Below, one piece after another: positions 43,686 through 52,825 of a stretch of DNA of 64,000 nt. Both the position numbers and the translations under genes were made by a program. The stretch is from the NCBI RefSeq assembly GCF_900129985.1, contig NZ_FQXN01000001.1, forward strand, positions 310,001 to 374,000, written 5' to 3'. A model generated the notes under the pieces. The model worked only from the letters and a program-made list of their open reading frames with translations. It had not been told where the DNA came from and did not search any database. How positions within the stretch are numbered: the first letter of the stretch is position 1; the number at the start of each line of letters is the position of its first letter. Source of the DNA: Thermosipho atlanticus DSM 15807 (GTDB lineage Bacteria > Thermotogota > Thermotogae > Thermotogales > Fervidobacteriaceae).

Positions 43686-44263
43686 AAATAGAAAGAGAGA
43701 AAAAATATTTAATACCTGAAAATTTAGCGGAGGATTTGAAAAGTAAAAGTGTTTTGAAAATAGGGGTAATACAATGGTATATTGATGATAAAAATTTTTT
43801 GATTGACAAATATTATGTGGGCAATAAATATAGATTAAGATTAATAATTGACAAAAATTTTAATAAACAATGGAGTATTGCAATTAAAAGAGATCTAAGA
43901 AAATTTGAAAGAGAGGAAATAGAATTTGAAATTCCCGAAACAGAGATTAACATAAATGCTTTAAAACAATACAAATTAACAGCTAAAATAAGATATTACC
44001 TTACATTACCTAATTCTGATCCTGAGATAGTGTTGGATGAATTTTTAAGAGTAGATAAAGTGATAGAATTTGAAATAAGATATTTGCTTGAAATAGAAAC
44101 CTTTAAAAATTTTGAAGAGATAGAAAAAGAAAATAATCTAGTTGGATTTGAAGTAAAAGATTTTAAAAAGTTTACTAATGAAAAACTTGCAAAAGGCTTT
44201 AGTATTGAAACTTTAAAATTAATTGATTTGGTTTATCAATTTTTGGTTAAAAATGAAGGATAA
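43682..44263 (+). CDS. CYTH-like domain protein
   Basis: 193 residues. It opens KIEREKKYLIP, the E-x-E-x-K signature of the CYTH (CyaB/thiamine-triphosphatase) superfamily, with further alternating charged strands (KYRLRLIID, QWSIAIKRDL, EREEIEFEIP, VIEFEIRYLLEIE) that would line the triphosphate tunnel. A triphosphatase or related role is likely; the substrate is unknown. The start ATGA overlaps the preceding membrane gene. Confidence 0.65.
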   Translation: MKIEREKKYLIPENLAEDLKSKSVLKIGVIQWYIDDKNFLIDKYYVGNKYRLRLIIDKNFNKQWSIAIKRDLRKFEREEIEFEIPETEININALKQYKLTAKIRYYLTLPNSDPEIVLDEFLRVDKVIEFEIRYLLEIETFKNFEEIEKENNLVGFEVKDFKKFTNEKLAKGFSIETLKLIDLVYQFLVKNEG

Positions 44264-44425
44264 AGTATTGGCGAACAAGTATTAATACTGCAATAACTAA
44301 GATAAAGAAATTTTAAGATAATTGTTAATAATCATGTCTAATTTTGAAAAATTCTGTATATACGAAAGTGAAACTAGTTGTGATATTATATAATTGAAAA
44401 TTTAACGCACAAAGGAGGAAGACAA

Positions 44426-45385
44426 ATGAAAAAAATTGCCGTCATGACAAGTGGAGGAGATGCTCCCGGTATGAATGCTGCTATAAGGGCTGTTGTTAGA
44501 TACGCAGTTAATAACGATATAAAAGTTGTTGGTATAAAAAGAGGATATGCAGGTCTTTTAGATGAAGATTTTGTAGAGATGGAGTTTGCCTCTGTTGGAG
44601 GAATTATGGAAAAAGGTGGAACTATTCTTAGAAGTAGTAGATGTCCTGAATTTGTGAGGAAAGAAACGCGAGCAGAGGCTGCAAAAATTTTGGCTAAGCA
44701 TGGTATCGAAGGTCTTATTGTAATTGGGGGTGAGGGAAGTCTGCATGGAGCAATGTTTTTAGAAGAAGAGCAGAAAATACCAGTTGTTGGGATTCCTGGA
44801 ACAATAGACAATGATATAGCATTTACAGATATGAGTATAGGTGTTGATACGTGTTTAAATACAGTTGTTGATGCAATACAAAAGCTTAAGGATACAGCCT
44901 CATCTCATGAACGTGCATTTATTGTTGAAGTTATGGGGCGTTCTTCAGGTTATATTGCCGCTGTTTCAGGACTTGTTACTGGAGCAGAAGCAATAGTAAT
45001 TCCTGAAATTCCCGTGAATTATGAAGCGTTGGGAAACAAGATTTTAAAAGAAAGAGAAAGAGGAAAAATTAATTGTATAGTAGTAGTTGCTGAAGGTGCA
45101 GCAAGTGCATATACAGTTGCAAGACACCTTGAGCACAGGATTGGCTACGAGACAAGGATAACTATTTTAGGCCATATTCAAAGAGGGGGGTCACCAACAG
45201 CTTTTGATAGACTTTTAGCTTCTCGTATGGGTGTTACCGCTGTTGAATATTTGAAAAGGGGTATAAGTTATGTAATGACAGCCCTACAGGGTGGAAAGAT
45301 TGTACCTGTTAAATTGGACGAAGTATTAAAACAAAAGAAAACGTTAAATATGGAATTAGTGGAGTTGACCGCTTTACTTTCATGA
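44426..45385 (+). CDS. pfkA: ATP-dependent 6-phosphofructokinase
   Basis: 319 residues, bacterial PfkA size. Motifs: [29 protein letters not shown] (ATP site with G-G-E-G-S), [21 protein letters not shown] (catalytic Asp), [13 protein letters not shown] and [18 protein letters not shown]. The Gly of GGEGS (not GGDGS/D) supports ATP rather than PPi use. It commits sugar to glycolysis. AAAGGAGGA precedes ATG 44426; a -10-like TATAAT is at 44389-44394 without a good -35. Confidence 0.96.
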   Translation: MKKIAVMTSGGDAPGMNAAIRAVVRYAVNNDIKVVGIKRGYAGLLDEDFVEMEFASVGGIMEKGGTILRSSRCPEFVRKETRAEAAKILAKHGIEGLIVIGGEGSLHGAMFLEEEQKIPVVGIPGTIDNDIAFTDMSIGVDTCLNTVVDAIQKLKDTASSHERAFIVEVMGRSSGYIAAVSGLVTGAEAIVIPEIPVNYEALGNKILKERERGKINCIVVVAEGAASAYTVARHLEHRIGYETRITILGHIQRGGSPTAFDRLLASRMGVTAVEYLKRGISYVMTALQGGKIVPVKLDEVLKQKKTLNMELVELTALLS

Positions 45386-46659
45386 TTTTGAAAAATGCAT
45401 ATATTTGGCATAATGGAATTTTTGTAAGAAGAGATCTCTATATAAAAAATGGAAATTTTGTGGCTAAGTTAGAAAATCCTGAAAGGGAAATAAACCTGGA
45501 AGGTAAGTACGTCTTTCCAGGTTTTTCTGATTCTCATGCACATGTTTTAGGAGTAGGAATTAAATCTCTAACTTTGAATTTAGAGGACAATGATATTGAA
45601 CAGGTTTTACACTCAAACAGGGAAATAGTTATTGGTAGAGGTTGGAGTGAACTTCCCAGCGATGTTAGTAAACTTAATGATTTAAAGAAACCTGTAATAT
45701 TGATTAGACGGTGTGGACATGTAGCATGGATTAATAAATATGCCATGAGCTTTTTGAAATGTAATGATCATTTTATATATGAAGAGGAATTAGAAAAAAT
45801 TTGGAAATTACTCCCTGAAGAATTTTATGTTAAAGCATTTGAAAGAGGTCAAGAAGAATTTCTGAAAAAAGGTATTACTAGTGTTCATTCTGATGATTTA
45901 CATGGTGTTTCTTTTGAAACACTTTTAAGATTACTAAGAGAAAGTAAATTAAGGATATATGAGAAATTATATACTTCAGAACCTTGGAAGTATGAATACG
46001 GTACAATTGGAATTTCAAAAATCTTTGGAATTAAAGTTTTTGCAGACGGTTCACTGGGTGGAAAAACTGCATATTTATCGAAGCCTTATGTTAACTCAGC
46101 AAATTATGGAAAATTTACTCTTCCAGAGAATTTTAAGGAAATAGTAAAGTTTGCAAATAATAACGGTTTACAAGTTTGTGTTCATACTATAGGTGATGAA
46201 GCATTAACTAGAGTGTTAGAACTTTTAGGAAAAAATTATGGGCATAGAATAATACATGCCCAAATAATAAAAAAATCTGATTTTTCAAAACTTCAAAATT
46301 TTGTGTTTTCGATTCAGCCTCACTTTTTTATTGAAGACCAAAAAATAATTAATTATATTCCAAAAGGCAATTTTTTACTATATCCTTTTAAACAAATGTT
46401 CAATAATGGGATAAAAATCGCATTTTCTAGCGATGCGCCAGTTTCACCCCACGATCCTAGGTATGTTATAGAAGGAGCATTAAAAATTGGTTTTACGTTA
46501 GAAGAATCTATTAAGTTGTATACAGAAGCTTCTGGAATGATAATTAATGAAAATATTGGAAAATTACATCCAGGATTTAAAGCAGATTTTGTAGTATATA
46601 GTGATAAAAGTTTAACAAACATTGAAGCAGTGTATGTTAATGGAGAAAAAGTATATTAA
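45382..46659 (+). CDS. Amidohydrolase-3 (YtcJ-like) family protein
   Basis: 425 residues. [13 protein letters not shown] (H-x-H), [16 protein letters not shown] (family-3 marker), [11 protein letters not shown] (His), and [19 protein letters not shown] (Asp) define the metal site. Such enzymes hydrolyse N-acyl or formamide bonds, but the substrate is unknown. It overlaps pfkA by 4 bases (ATGA), so it is co-expressed, and its end overlaps hydE on the reverse strand by 4 bases. Confidence 0.85.
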   Translation: MILKNAYIWHNGIFVRRDLYIKNGNFVAKLENPEREINLEGKYVFPGFSDSHAHVLGVGIKSLTLNLEDNDIEQVLHSNREIVIGRGWSELPSDVSKLNDLKKPVILIRRCGHVAWINKYAMSFLKCNDHFIYEEELEKIWKLLPEEFYVKAFERGQEEFLKKGITSVHSDDLHGVSFETLLRLLRESKLRIYEKLYTSEPWKYEYGTIGISKIFGIKVFADGSLGGKTAYLSKPYVNSANYGKFTLPENFKEIVKFANNNGLQVCVHTIGDEALTRVLELLGKNYGHRIIHAQIIKKSDFSKLQNFVFSIQPHFFIEDQKIINYIPKGNFLLYPFKQMFNNGIKIAFSSDAPVSPHDPRYVIEGALKIGFTLEESIKLYTEASGMIINENIGKLHPGFKADFVVYSDKSLTNIEAVYVNGEKVY

Positions 46660-47693
46660 ACTGCTGAATATTTTATCCTAAAGCCATGAGTTTCTCCTAC
46701 TTTTCTATTTAATCCTTTAATCATTGCTCTAACACAATCTATGCAAGCTGTATCTGCTTCGAATAAGCAAATTTTATTTGGATATAAAGTGTAATTTGGG
46801 CGATAAGGATTGGGAGTCAGGTTCGGCATTATTACATTTGCCCCACATTTCAATGCTAGTTGTCTGCCAAATGGGTGAATACTTCCCATTGCAGTGGTAG
46901 CTGGTATATTGGCTGTTGGTATTAAAATTCTTGCTAAAGCAATTACTTTTAGAGTAGTGTTTAAATCACCACCTTTTTCACTCTTCAATGGAGTATCTGG
47001 ATTTGGAATGAAGGGACCAATACCTATCATATCTGAATCAAGTTCTCTTAGAAAAATTAAATCTTTTGCAAGTTCTTTAGGGCCCTGTCCAGGTAATCCG
47101 ACCATACACCCTGCTCCTACTTCATATCCTAGTTCTTTTAATTTGAATAAATGTTTTTTTCTGTTTTCAAAAGTATCACTGGGATGAAGTTTTTTATACA
47201 GCTTTGAATCTGCTGTTTCATGTCTCATTAGATATCTATCTGCTCCTGCTTCTTTCCAAATTTTATATTCTTCAAATTCTCTTTCTCCAATACTTAAAGT
47301 AACAGCTACTCCTAATTTTTTTATTTCAATAATTAGATCTTTGATAATTTCAGTTGTGTAAAATGGATCTTCTCCAGACTGAAGAACAATAGTTTTAATA
47401 TTTCTTTCGGCAATTAGTTTAGCACGTTCTAGAATTTCTTCGGGTTTCATTCTATATCTTTTTAAGTTTTTATTTTGTTTTCTAAGTCCGCAATATAGAC
47501 AATCCATTTTGCAAATATTAGAAAATTCAATGATTGCCCGTATATGAACTTCGTTTCCTACATATTTTTTTCTTATTTGATCGGCAAGTTCAAATATTTG
47601 CTGGTCGTATTTATCTGTAGAAAGCAAATAGACTAGTTCTTCATATGTAATTGAATCTTTTTTTGTTTTTAATTTATTTATAATTTCTGACAA
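46656..47693 (-). CDS. hydE: [FeFe]-hydrogenase maturase HydE
   Basis: 345 residues. Radical SAM cluster motif CKMDCLYCGLRKQN (C-x3-C-x2-C), IVLQSGEDPFYT, RYLMRHETADSKLYKKLHPSD, GCMVGLPGQG, GPFIPNPDTPL are those of HydE (TM1269 type), which helps build the 2Fe subcluster of the H-cluster. TTG 47693 lies 6 bases after GAGGTGA (47700-47706). The start overlaps the small gene upstream by 20 bases. Confidence 0.94.
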   Translation of the reverse strand: MSEIINKLKTKKDSITYEELVYLLSTDKYDQQIFELADQIRKKYVGNEVHIRAIIEFSNICKMDCLYCGLRKQNKNLKRYRMKPEEILERAKLIAERNIKTIVLQSGEDPFYTTEIIKDLIIEIKKLGVAVTLSIGEREFEEYKIWKEAGADRYLMRHETADSKLYKKLHPSDTFENRKKHLFKLKELGYEVGAGCMVGLPGQGPKELAKDLIFLRELDSDMIGIGPFIPNPDTPLKSEKGGDLNTTLKVIALARILIPTANIPATTAMGSIHPFGRQLALKCGANVIMPNLTPNPYRPNYTLYPNKICLFEADTACIDCVRAMIKGLNRKVGETHGFRIKYSAV

Positions 47694-47934
47694 TTTTAAT
47701 CACCTCGTTGAGTAATTGATTAAATTCAATATCTTTAGTGTTTACATTTTCACCGAAGATTACATAGTTTTCATTTTCCCACAAAATTTCTGGTGGGAGA
47801 TAGTATTCTTTTCCTGCTTTTAGTCCTTCAATATATGATATGCGTCTGCCTATTTTTTGACACACCCAAATTTTACATTGATATTTTTCTGCTATTTGAT
47901 TTAAAGTATTTTTTAGTTTCTTAAAATCTAACAT
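47674..47934 (-). CDS. Small conserved-context protein between hydG and hydE
   Basis: 86 residues, no signal peptide or membrane helix; no family recognised. The visible pattern is KYQCKIWVCQKIGRRISYIEGL with two Cys six apart, then basic and aromatic residues. ATG 47934 is taken, 5 bases after AGGTGA in the end of hydG; the gene overlaps hydG by 14 bases and hydE by 20. Such tight packing between two maturases suggests a role in hydrogenase assembly or its control. In Thermotoga the order TM1266-hydG-(small gene)-hydE appears, as I recall it, to be the same. Confidence 0.6.
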   Translation of the reverse strand: MLDFKKLKNTLNQIAEKYQCKIWVCQKIGRRISYIEGLKAGKEYYLPPEILWENENYVIFGENVNTKDIEFNQLLNEVIKIVRNYK

Positions 47935-49336
47935 CTCTTTCACCTTTGTCTATTTTTTCAAGACCTTCTATGATTTTTGACCTTTGATTTTCAGAAATTT
48001 TATTAAGTTCGATTTGTATTTTTTCTTTTCCAAGAAGTTTGGTTTGTTTTGAAGCATAGTCATTTAGATATTCGTTTAAAGTAAATAGAGCATTAGGAGT
48101 ACAAAATCTTTTAACAAAACCAGGAATTGCAAATTCCATGAAATGTTCACCGGTTCTTCCGGCTCTGTAACATGCGGTACAGAATGAGGGTATATAATTT
48201 TCTCTTAACAACTCATATATTACTTCATCTAAAGTTCTTGTATCACCAAGTATAAATTGACTTTTTTTAACTACCTCAGGATCCGTTTCCGAATATGATC
48301 CGACACCAATACTTGAACCTGCATCAATTTGTGAAACTCCAAGTTTTAAAACTTCTTTTCGTATTTGAATAGGCTCCCTTGCAGTTAAAATCAATCCTGT
48401 GTATGGTACAGCAAGTCTTAATACAGCAACTAAACGCTTAAAATCTTCATCATTTACTTGATATGGAGGTCTTTCAGCTATAGGTGTTCCAACTGCAGGT
48501 TCAATTCTTGGAAAAGAGATTGTATGTGGCCCTACGCCAAATCTTTCTTCAAGATGAATTGTATGATAAATAAGCCCCATGACTTCAAATTTCCAATTGT
48601 ACAATCCAAATAGAGCACCTATGCCAACGTCATCTATTCCAGCAAGCATTGCTCTATCAAGGCCGTATAATCTCCAAGCAAAATTTGATTTTGGCCCTCT
48701 AGGGTGCATTTTTTTGTATGTTGGATAATGATATGTTTCTTGAAAGATTTGGTAGGTTCCGATTCCTACTTCTTTAATTAACTTATATCCATCAATTGTT
48801 TGTGGTGCTGCATTTACATTTACTCGCCTAATTTCTCCATTACCAAGTTTTGTATTGTATATAACATCGATAGTTTTTGAAATAAATTCGGGTGAGTATT
48901 TTGGATGTTCACCATATACTACTATAAGTCTTTTATGACCTTTTGAAACGAGCGCTTTAACTTCGTTTCTAAGTTCATCTAGGGACAAAGTTTTTCGAAT
49001 TACATCTTTGTTTGAAATTCTGAATCCACAGTATTCACAATCATTTACACATTCGTTTCCAATATATAATGGTGCAAAAAGAACAATTCTGTTTCCGTAA
49101 ACTTTTTCTTTGAGTGTTCTTGCAGCATGGAAAATTTCTTCCCATTGTTCTTTGTTTTTTGCATTTAAAAGTGTTGCAACTTCATCTGGTTCTAACCTTT
49201 GTTTTGATAAAGATTTTTGGAGTATCTCTTTGATTTTGAAGTCATCAGGATCTGAATTTTCTTCAAGTAATCGATTGATTTCTTCTTCATTTACAAAAGT
49301 TCTTTCTTGCTCATTTTCTTTCACAAAAACATACAT
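47921..49336 (-). CDS. hydG: [FeFe]-hydrogenase maturase HydG
   Basis: 471 residues. Radical SAM motif CVNDCEYCGFRISN (C-x3-C-x2-C), QETYHYPTYKKMHPRGPKSN, and a C-terminal second cluster motif CTACYRAGRTGEHFM (C-x2-C) that supplies the CO/CN-bearing Fe. HydG splits tyrosine to make CO and CN. ATG 49336 lies after GGGGTGA; a 9-residue upstream extension is unlikely. Upstream is the TM1266-like gene, which ends 11 bases before. Confidence 0.96.
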   Translation of the reverse strand: MYVFVKENEQERTFVNEEEINRLLEENSDPDDFKIKEILQKSLSKQRLEPDEVATLLNAKNKEQWEEIFHAARTLKEKVYGNRIVLFAPLYIGNECVNDCEYCGFRISNKDVIRKTLSLDELRNEVKALVSKGHKRLIVVYGEHPKYSPEFISKTIDVIYNTKLGNGEIRRVNVNAAPQTIDGYKLIKEVGIGTYQIFQETYHYPTYKKMHPRGPKSNFAWRLYGLDRAMLAGIDDVGIGALFGLYNWKFEVMGLIYHTIHLEERFGVGPHTISFPRIEPAVGTPIAERPPYQVNDEDFKRLVAVLRLAVPYTGLILTAREPIQIRKEVLKLGVSQIDAGSSIGVGSYSETDPEVVKKSQFILGDTRTLDEVIYELLRENYIPSFCTACYRAGRTGEHFMEFAIPGFVKRFCTPNALFTLNEYLNDYASKQTKLLGKEKIQIELNKISENQRSKIIEGLEKIDKGERDVRF

Positions 49337-49346
49337 ATTATCACCC

Positions 49347-49592
49347 CTAATTTGTAATTGCAATACTTTTCACTTTTACACTTTTTATCTGCCCCAATTT
49401 ACCTGTAAAGCTGCCTAGTTTGTCGTTGTTCGCCTTAAAAATTAAAAATATGACTGCCATATTTTCTTTTTCTAATGGATAACCAACTCTCAATTTGATA
49501 TATTTTGCAAATTGATGAAGAAGTTCATTAACTTTATCATACGCATCGTCCCTGTTATGAACAATTATATCTATTGTGTAGTACCTTTCCAT
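49347..49592 (-). CDS. TM1266-like hydrogenase-system regulator
   Basis: 81 residues. MERYYTIDIIVHNRDDAYDKVNELLHQF, VGYPLEKENMAVIFLIFKA and LGSFTGKLGQI match the TM1266 family (iron-only hydrogenase system regulator), a NikR-C/ACT-like fold with no DNA-binding domain. It may sense a metabolite or act on the maturases. Its ATG (49590-49592) and SD (GGAAGGGGG) are embedded in the switch structure described at 49593-49703. Confidence 0.88.
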   Translation of the reverse strand: MERYYTIDIIVHNRDDAYDKVNELLHQFAKYIKLRVGYPLEKENMAVIFLIFKANNDKLGSFTGKLGQIKSVKVKSIAITN

Positions 49593-49703
49593 AAAAATCC
49601 CCCTTCCTTTTTCGACACCAAGGAAGGGGGAATTATTATACTTAATATACTTACTTTCTCCCCTTTCCTTGGTGTCAGGATTACTCCCTTCACCTCAGAA
49701 AGG
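49593..49703 (-). promoter_or_regulatory. Candidate riboswitch/attenuator leader of the hydrogenase-maturation genes
   Basis: Reverse-strand RNA, 5' to 3'. (1) 49703-49662: stem CCUUUC/GAAAGG, 3x3 internal loop UGA/AAG, stem GGUG/CACC, internal loop AAG/UGA, stem GGA/UCC, GUAA tetraloop. (2) The segment 49676-49659 (GACACCAAGGAAAGGGGA) pairs with 49631-49614 in 17 of 18 positions, using the 3' half of (1). (3) 49631-49622 (UCCCCCUUCC) pairs perfectly over 10 bp with 49607-49598 (GGAAGGGGGA), which holds the SD and is followed by U5 and AUG. Helix 1 excludes 2, and 2 excludes 3. Ligand-bound 1 would thus let 3 form (off); free RNA would form 2 (on). No known class recognised; no strong promoter seen, so transcription may come from hydA. 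Confidence 0.75.
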
Positions 49704-49739
49704 AATATTAACTTTTATTTGTTACAAGTTTAAATACAA

Positions 49740-51491
49740 TTAACTTGACATAGCTTTATCTTTGTTTTTTGTCCTATCAGTGTAATATGTGTGTAGTAAT
49801 TTGTGAGCAATATGACTATATGGTTTTTCAAGAAATTCTGCATATAGTTTTTGGACATCTGGATTCTCATGAGATCTTCTAAGTGTGCTTCTTTCATCAA
49901 TTGTGTAAATTGCATTAGCACGTTTTTGTAAAATCTCTGGATCAAGACTTTTTGGTTGTCCTCCACCGCCAATACATCCTCCAAGACAAGCCATTATTTC
50001 AACAAAATCGTAATATCTTCTACCATCTTTCATATCATCAAGTAATCTTTTAACACTTGCCGTACCGTGAGCAATTGCAACTTTGAATTTCTTACCTTTA
50101 ATATCAATTTCAGCTTCTCTTATTCCTTCTAATCCTCTAACAGCCGTAAATTCAAGTTTTGGAAGTTTTTCTTCGGTTAAGATTTCATATGCAGTTCTAA
50201 GAGCTGCTTCCATAACTCCACCAGTTACGCCAAAGATTGCACCTGCTCCTGTTGATGTACCAAGTGGGTTATCGTATTCTTCGTCAGGTAATCCCATGAA
50301 ATTGATTTCTTTAAATTTGATTAATTTAGCAAATTCTCTTGTTGTAATTACATAATCTGTTGCTTTGATTTCTCTTCCATCTTCCAACTTTATTTTTTGC
50401 TGAGGTCTTGTTATCTCGTCTTTCTTTGCGGTACAAGGCATAATTGACACAACAACTATATCTTCCGGATCTACTCCGATTTTCTTAGCAAAATATGTTT
50501 TAATAACAGAACTCATCATTTGCTGAGGAGACTTTGCGCTTGAAACATTATTTATAAATTCAGGATATTGCTTTTCAAGAAGATTTATCCACCCTGGACA
50601 ACAGCTAGTAAACATTGGGAATGGTCCACCCTCTTTTAATCTGTGAATTAATTCCGTTCCTTCTTCCATAATTGTAAGGTCAGCTGCAAAATTTGTATCA
50701 AATACGTAATCAAAACCAAGCCGTTTTACAGCTGCAACCATTTTTCCAGTACTAATTGAACCTGGTTCCATTCCGAATTCTTCACCAATTGCTACTCTAA
50801 CAGCAGGTGCTGTTTGAGCAATAAGAATTTTATCTTTTCTTTCGATTAATCTCAAAACTTTTTTCCAATCAGGTGTTTCGTATATTGCACCGACAGGACA
50901 AAGGTTAGCACACTGACCACAAGAAATACAATCAGTTTCATATACTGGTACATCAAAAGCAGTTTGTGGGATCGTTTTATAACCCCTTTCAATCATTGAA
51001 TAAATGTTCATACCTTGAATTTCGCTACATACTCTAACACATCTTTGACATTTAATACATCGTGAAAGATCTCTTTGAATGGAAGGGCTACTGTCATCAA
51101 AAACGTCAGATAAATCAGTGGGAGGAAATAATGGTCTTACGTCATATATATGCACAAGCTTTTTTAGCTCACATCTTTGATCAGCTTCACAATACATACA
51201 GTCATTTGGATGATTTGCCATTATTAAAGAAAGATTAAATTTTATAGAGTTTACTACTCTATCAGAGTTGGTTTTTATTTTCATGCCATCATATACTTTT
51301 GTTGTACATGCAGGTTGAAGTGTTCTAGCCCCTTCGATTTCAACCACACAAACTCTACAAGCCCCAATTGGTTCAAGTTCAGGATGATGACAAAGCGTAG
51401 GAATCTGCAAACCTATTTTCTGAGCAGCTTCTAGTACTGTTATGTTTTCAGGGACTTCGTATTCTTTGTTGTTTATAAAGATTTTTACCAT
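49740..51491 (-). CDS. [FeFe] hydrogenase, CpI-like
   Basis: 583 residues. Domains: [2Fe-2S] ferredoxin (residues 1-75; CHHPELEPIGACRVC), a His-Cys3 cluster (HPNDCMYCEADQRCEL), two [4Fe-4S] sets (CIKCQRCVRVCS, CISCGQCANLCP), then the H-cluster domain: FTSCCPGWINL (L1, about residue 300, with the proton-relay Cys), IMPCTAKKDE (L2, about 355) and MACLGGCIGGGGQP (L3, about 500). The short tail lacks extra domains, so it resembles monomeric clostridial CpI or T. maritima TM0201, and no HydB or HydC partner is adjacent. GAGGAGGGA precedes ATG 51491; a TATAAT for this strand is at 51592-51597. Confidence 0.93.
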   Translation of the reverse strand: MVKIFINNKEYEVPENITVLEAAQKIGLQIPTLCHHPELEPIGACRVCVVEIEGARTLQPACTTKVYDGMKIKTNSDRVVNSIKFNLSLIMANHPNDCMYCEADQRCELKKLVHIYDVRPLFPPTDLSDVFDDSSPSIQRDLSRCIKCQRCVRVCSEIQGMNIYSMIERGYKTIPQTAFDVPVYETDCISCGQCANLCPVGAIYETPDWKKVLRLIERKDKILIAQTAPAVRVAIGEEFGMEPGSISTGKMVAAVKRLGFDYVFDTNFAADLTIMEEGTELIHRLKEGGPFPMFTSCCPGWINLLEKQYPEFINNVSSAKSPQQMMSSVIKTYFAKKIGVDPEDIVVVSIMPCTAKKDEITRPQQKIKLEDGREIKATDYVITTREFAKLIKFKEINFMGLPDEEYDNPLGTSTGAGAIFGVTGGVMEAALRTAYEILTEEKLPKLEFTAVRGLEGIREAEIDIKGKKFKVAIAHGTASVKRLLDDMKDGRRYYDFVEIMACLGGCIGGGGQPKSLDPEILQKRANAIYTIDERSTLRRSHENPDVQKLYAEFLEKPYSHIAHKLLHTYYTDRTKNKDKAMSS

Positions 51492-51698
51492 CGTATCCCT
51501 CCTCTATTGCTAAAAGATTTTTTTCACAATATATTTTGAAAATAATTTAATTTTTTCGTGTTAAGCATAATTGATTTTATTCTTCATGTAAATTATATCA
51601 CAAAGTTGAAAAAAATAAAGTGATAAAATTATTAGGATTGTAAATGTTAATAAATTTATTTAGAAATAACTTTATATAAAGTGAAAATTTTACACAAG

Positions 51699-52580
51699 TT
51701 AATAAAGTCTATCTAAAATATATGCCCAAATTGGAATTGTGAAAATCGAAAGTATGGTAGTAACAAATACGCTGAGACTCGTTAATGAAGTATTTCCTCC
51801 TAAATTATCAATTAAGAGAACACTATTAACTGCTACTGGCATGGCGCTTTCTAAGACAAATACTTTAGACAATTCAAAATCCATTTTGTAAAAATAGACA
51901 TATGTTAATGAAAAAGCTGGGATAATTAATAGTCTAAGGATAGTACTAAAAGAAACAGCCATGAGCGAAGATTTTTCTAATTTAATTTTTGACAAAGAGA
52001 GTCCAACGAATAAGAGCAGAAAAGGAATAGCGGAATTTTTAATCATTAAAATTGTTTCTAGAAAAAGATTTGGGAGCATCTTATAATTAATACCGTTTAT
52101 TCCTAAAATATAAGCAATAATTATTGTATATACATAAGGGAGCTTTAAAACATTCTTGATATTTACTTTCACTCCTATGAAAATTGGGAGAATAATTGAA
52201 GCAATAATTATATTCATGACAGAATAAACAACGCCATAAGACATTGCTTTTTCTCCCCATAATGAAAAGAGAATAGGATATCCTAAATATCCTGAATTTA
52301 CGTATATTCCTGAAGTTAAAATTACATCTTTGTTATTTTTTGAAAATCTTGAAATTATAAGAGAAACAAGAAAAATTAAAAGTATACCTATACCATAGTT
52401 TTTAAGATTTGAAAAAGATGGCGGATAATCATTTATAAATGTAAAGGCAATTACAGTTGCCATTAACCAAAGTGCTATTCTTGAGATTATTTTTAAGTCA
52501 AAGGGGAAGATTTTCCCATAAATAAAGCCAATAAGTATGATCAAAAATGGTGGCAAAATGCTATTAAAAACGTCAAACAT
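51699..52580 (-). CDS. AEC-family (auxin efflux carrier-like) transporter
   Basis: 293 residues, about ten helices. PPFLIILIGFIYGKIFPFD at the start, NSGYLGYPILFSLWGEKAMSYGVVYSVMN, FLLLFVGLSLSKIK and ESAMPVAVNSVLLI are AEC blocks. Members carry malate or other small anions; substrate not known here. Its ATG overlaps the stop of the small gene upstream. Last gene of the murJ-to-AEC run. Confidence 0.87.
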   Translation of the reverse strand: MFDVFNSILPPFLIILIGFIYGKIFPFDLKIISRIALWLMATVIAFTFINDYPPSFSNLKNYGIGILLIFLVSLIISRFSKNNKDVILTSGIYVNSGYLGYPILFSLWGEKAMSYGVVYSVMNIIIASIILPIFIGVKVNIKNVLKLPYVYTIIIAYILGINGINYKMLPNLFLETILMIKNSAIPFLLLFVGLSLSKIKLEKSSLMAVSFSTILRLLIIPAFSLTYVYFYKMDFELSKVFVLESAMPVAVNSVLLIDNLGGNTSLTSLSVFVTTILSIFTIPIWAYILDRLY

Positions 52581-52825
52581 TATTTCTCAACACTCCAAAT
52601 TATATTTTCCTTATCTAAGATTTCTTTAATTTCTTCTGGAATTATTACATTTCCTCTCTTAAATGTTTCGAGAATTAAGTCTTTGGGTAATGATGTTTCA
52701 ATCCATAATTCTTCGATTGAAACTTTTTCGAGGCCTCTGTTAGCAAGATTTTGTAAAACGTTTGAAATTGCTTTTTCATACCTTTCCCAAAGAATGTTGT
52801 ATTCTTTTAACTTTTTTTCATTCAT
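52580..52825 (-). CDS. Small hypothetical protein
   Basis: 81 residues, mostly alpha-helical and charged (ILWERYEKAISNVLQNLANRG), with a winged-helix-like middle (KVSIEELWIETSLPKDLILETFKRG). No family recognised. GGAGGTATC in the end of rnc serves as SD for ATG 52825, and the stop overlaps the AEC start, so it is a real coupled gene. Confidence 0.6.
   Translation of the reverse strand: MNEKKLKEYNILWERYEKAISNVLQNLANRGLEKVSIEELWIETSLPKDLILETFKRGNVIIPEEIKEILDKENIIWSVEK

Noticed and set aside
45959-46144. Second forward frame inside the amidohydrolase gene
   Set aside because: Out-of-frame shadow without SD or motif.
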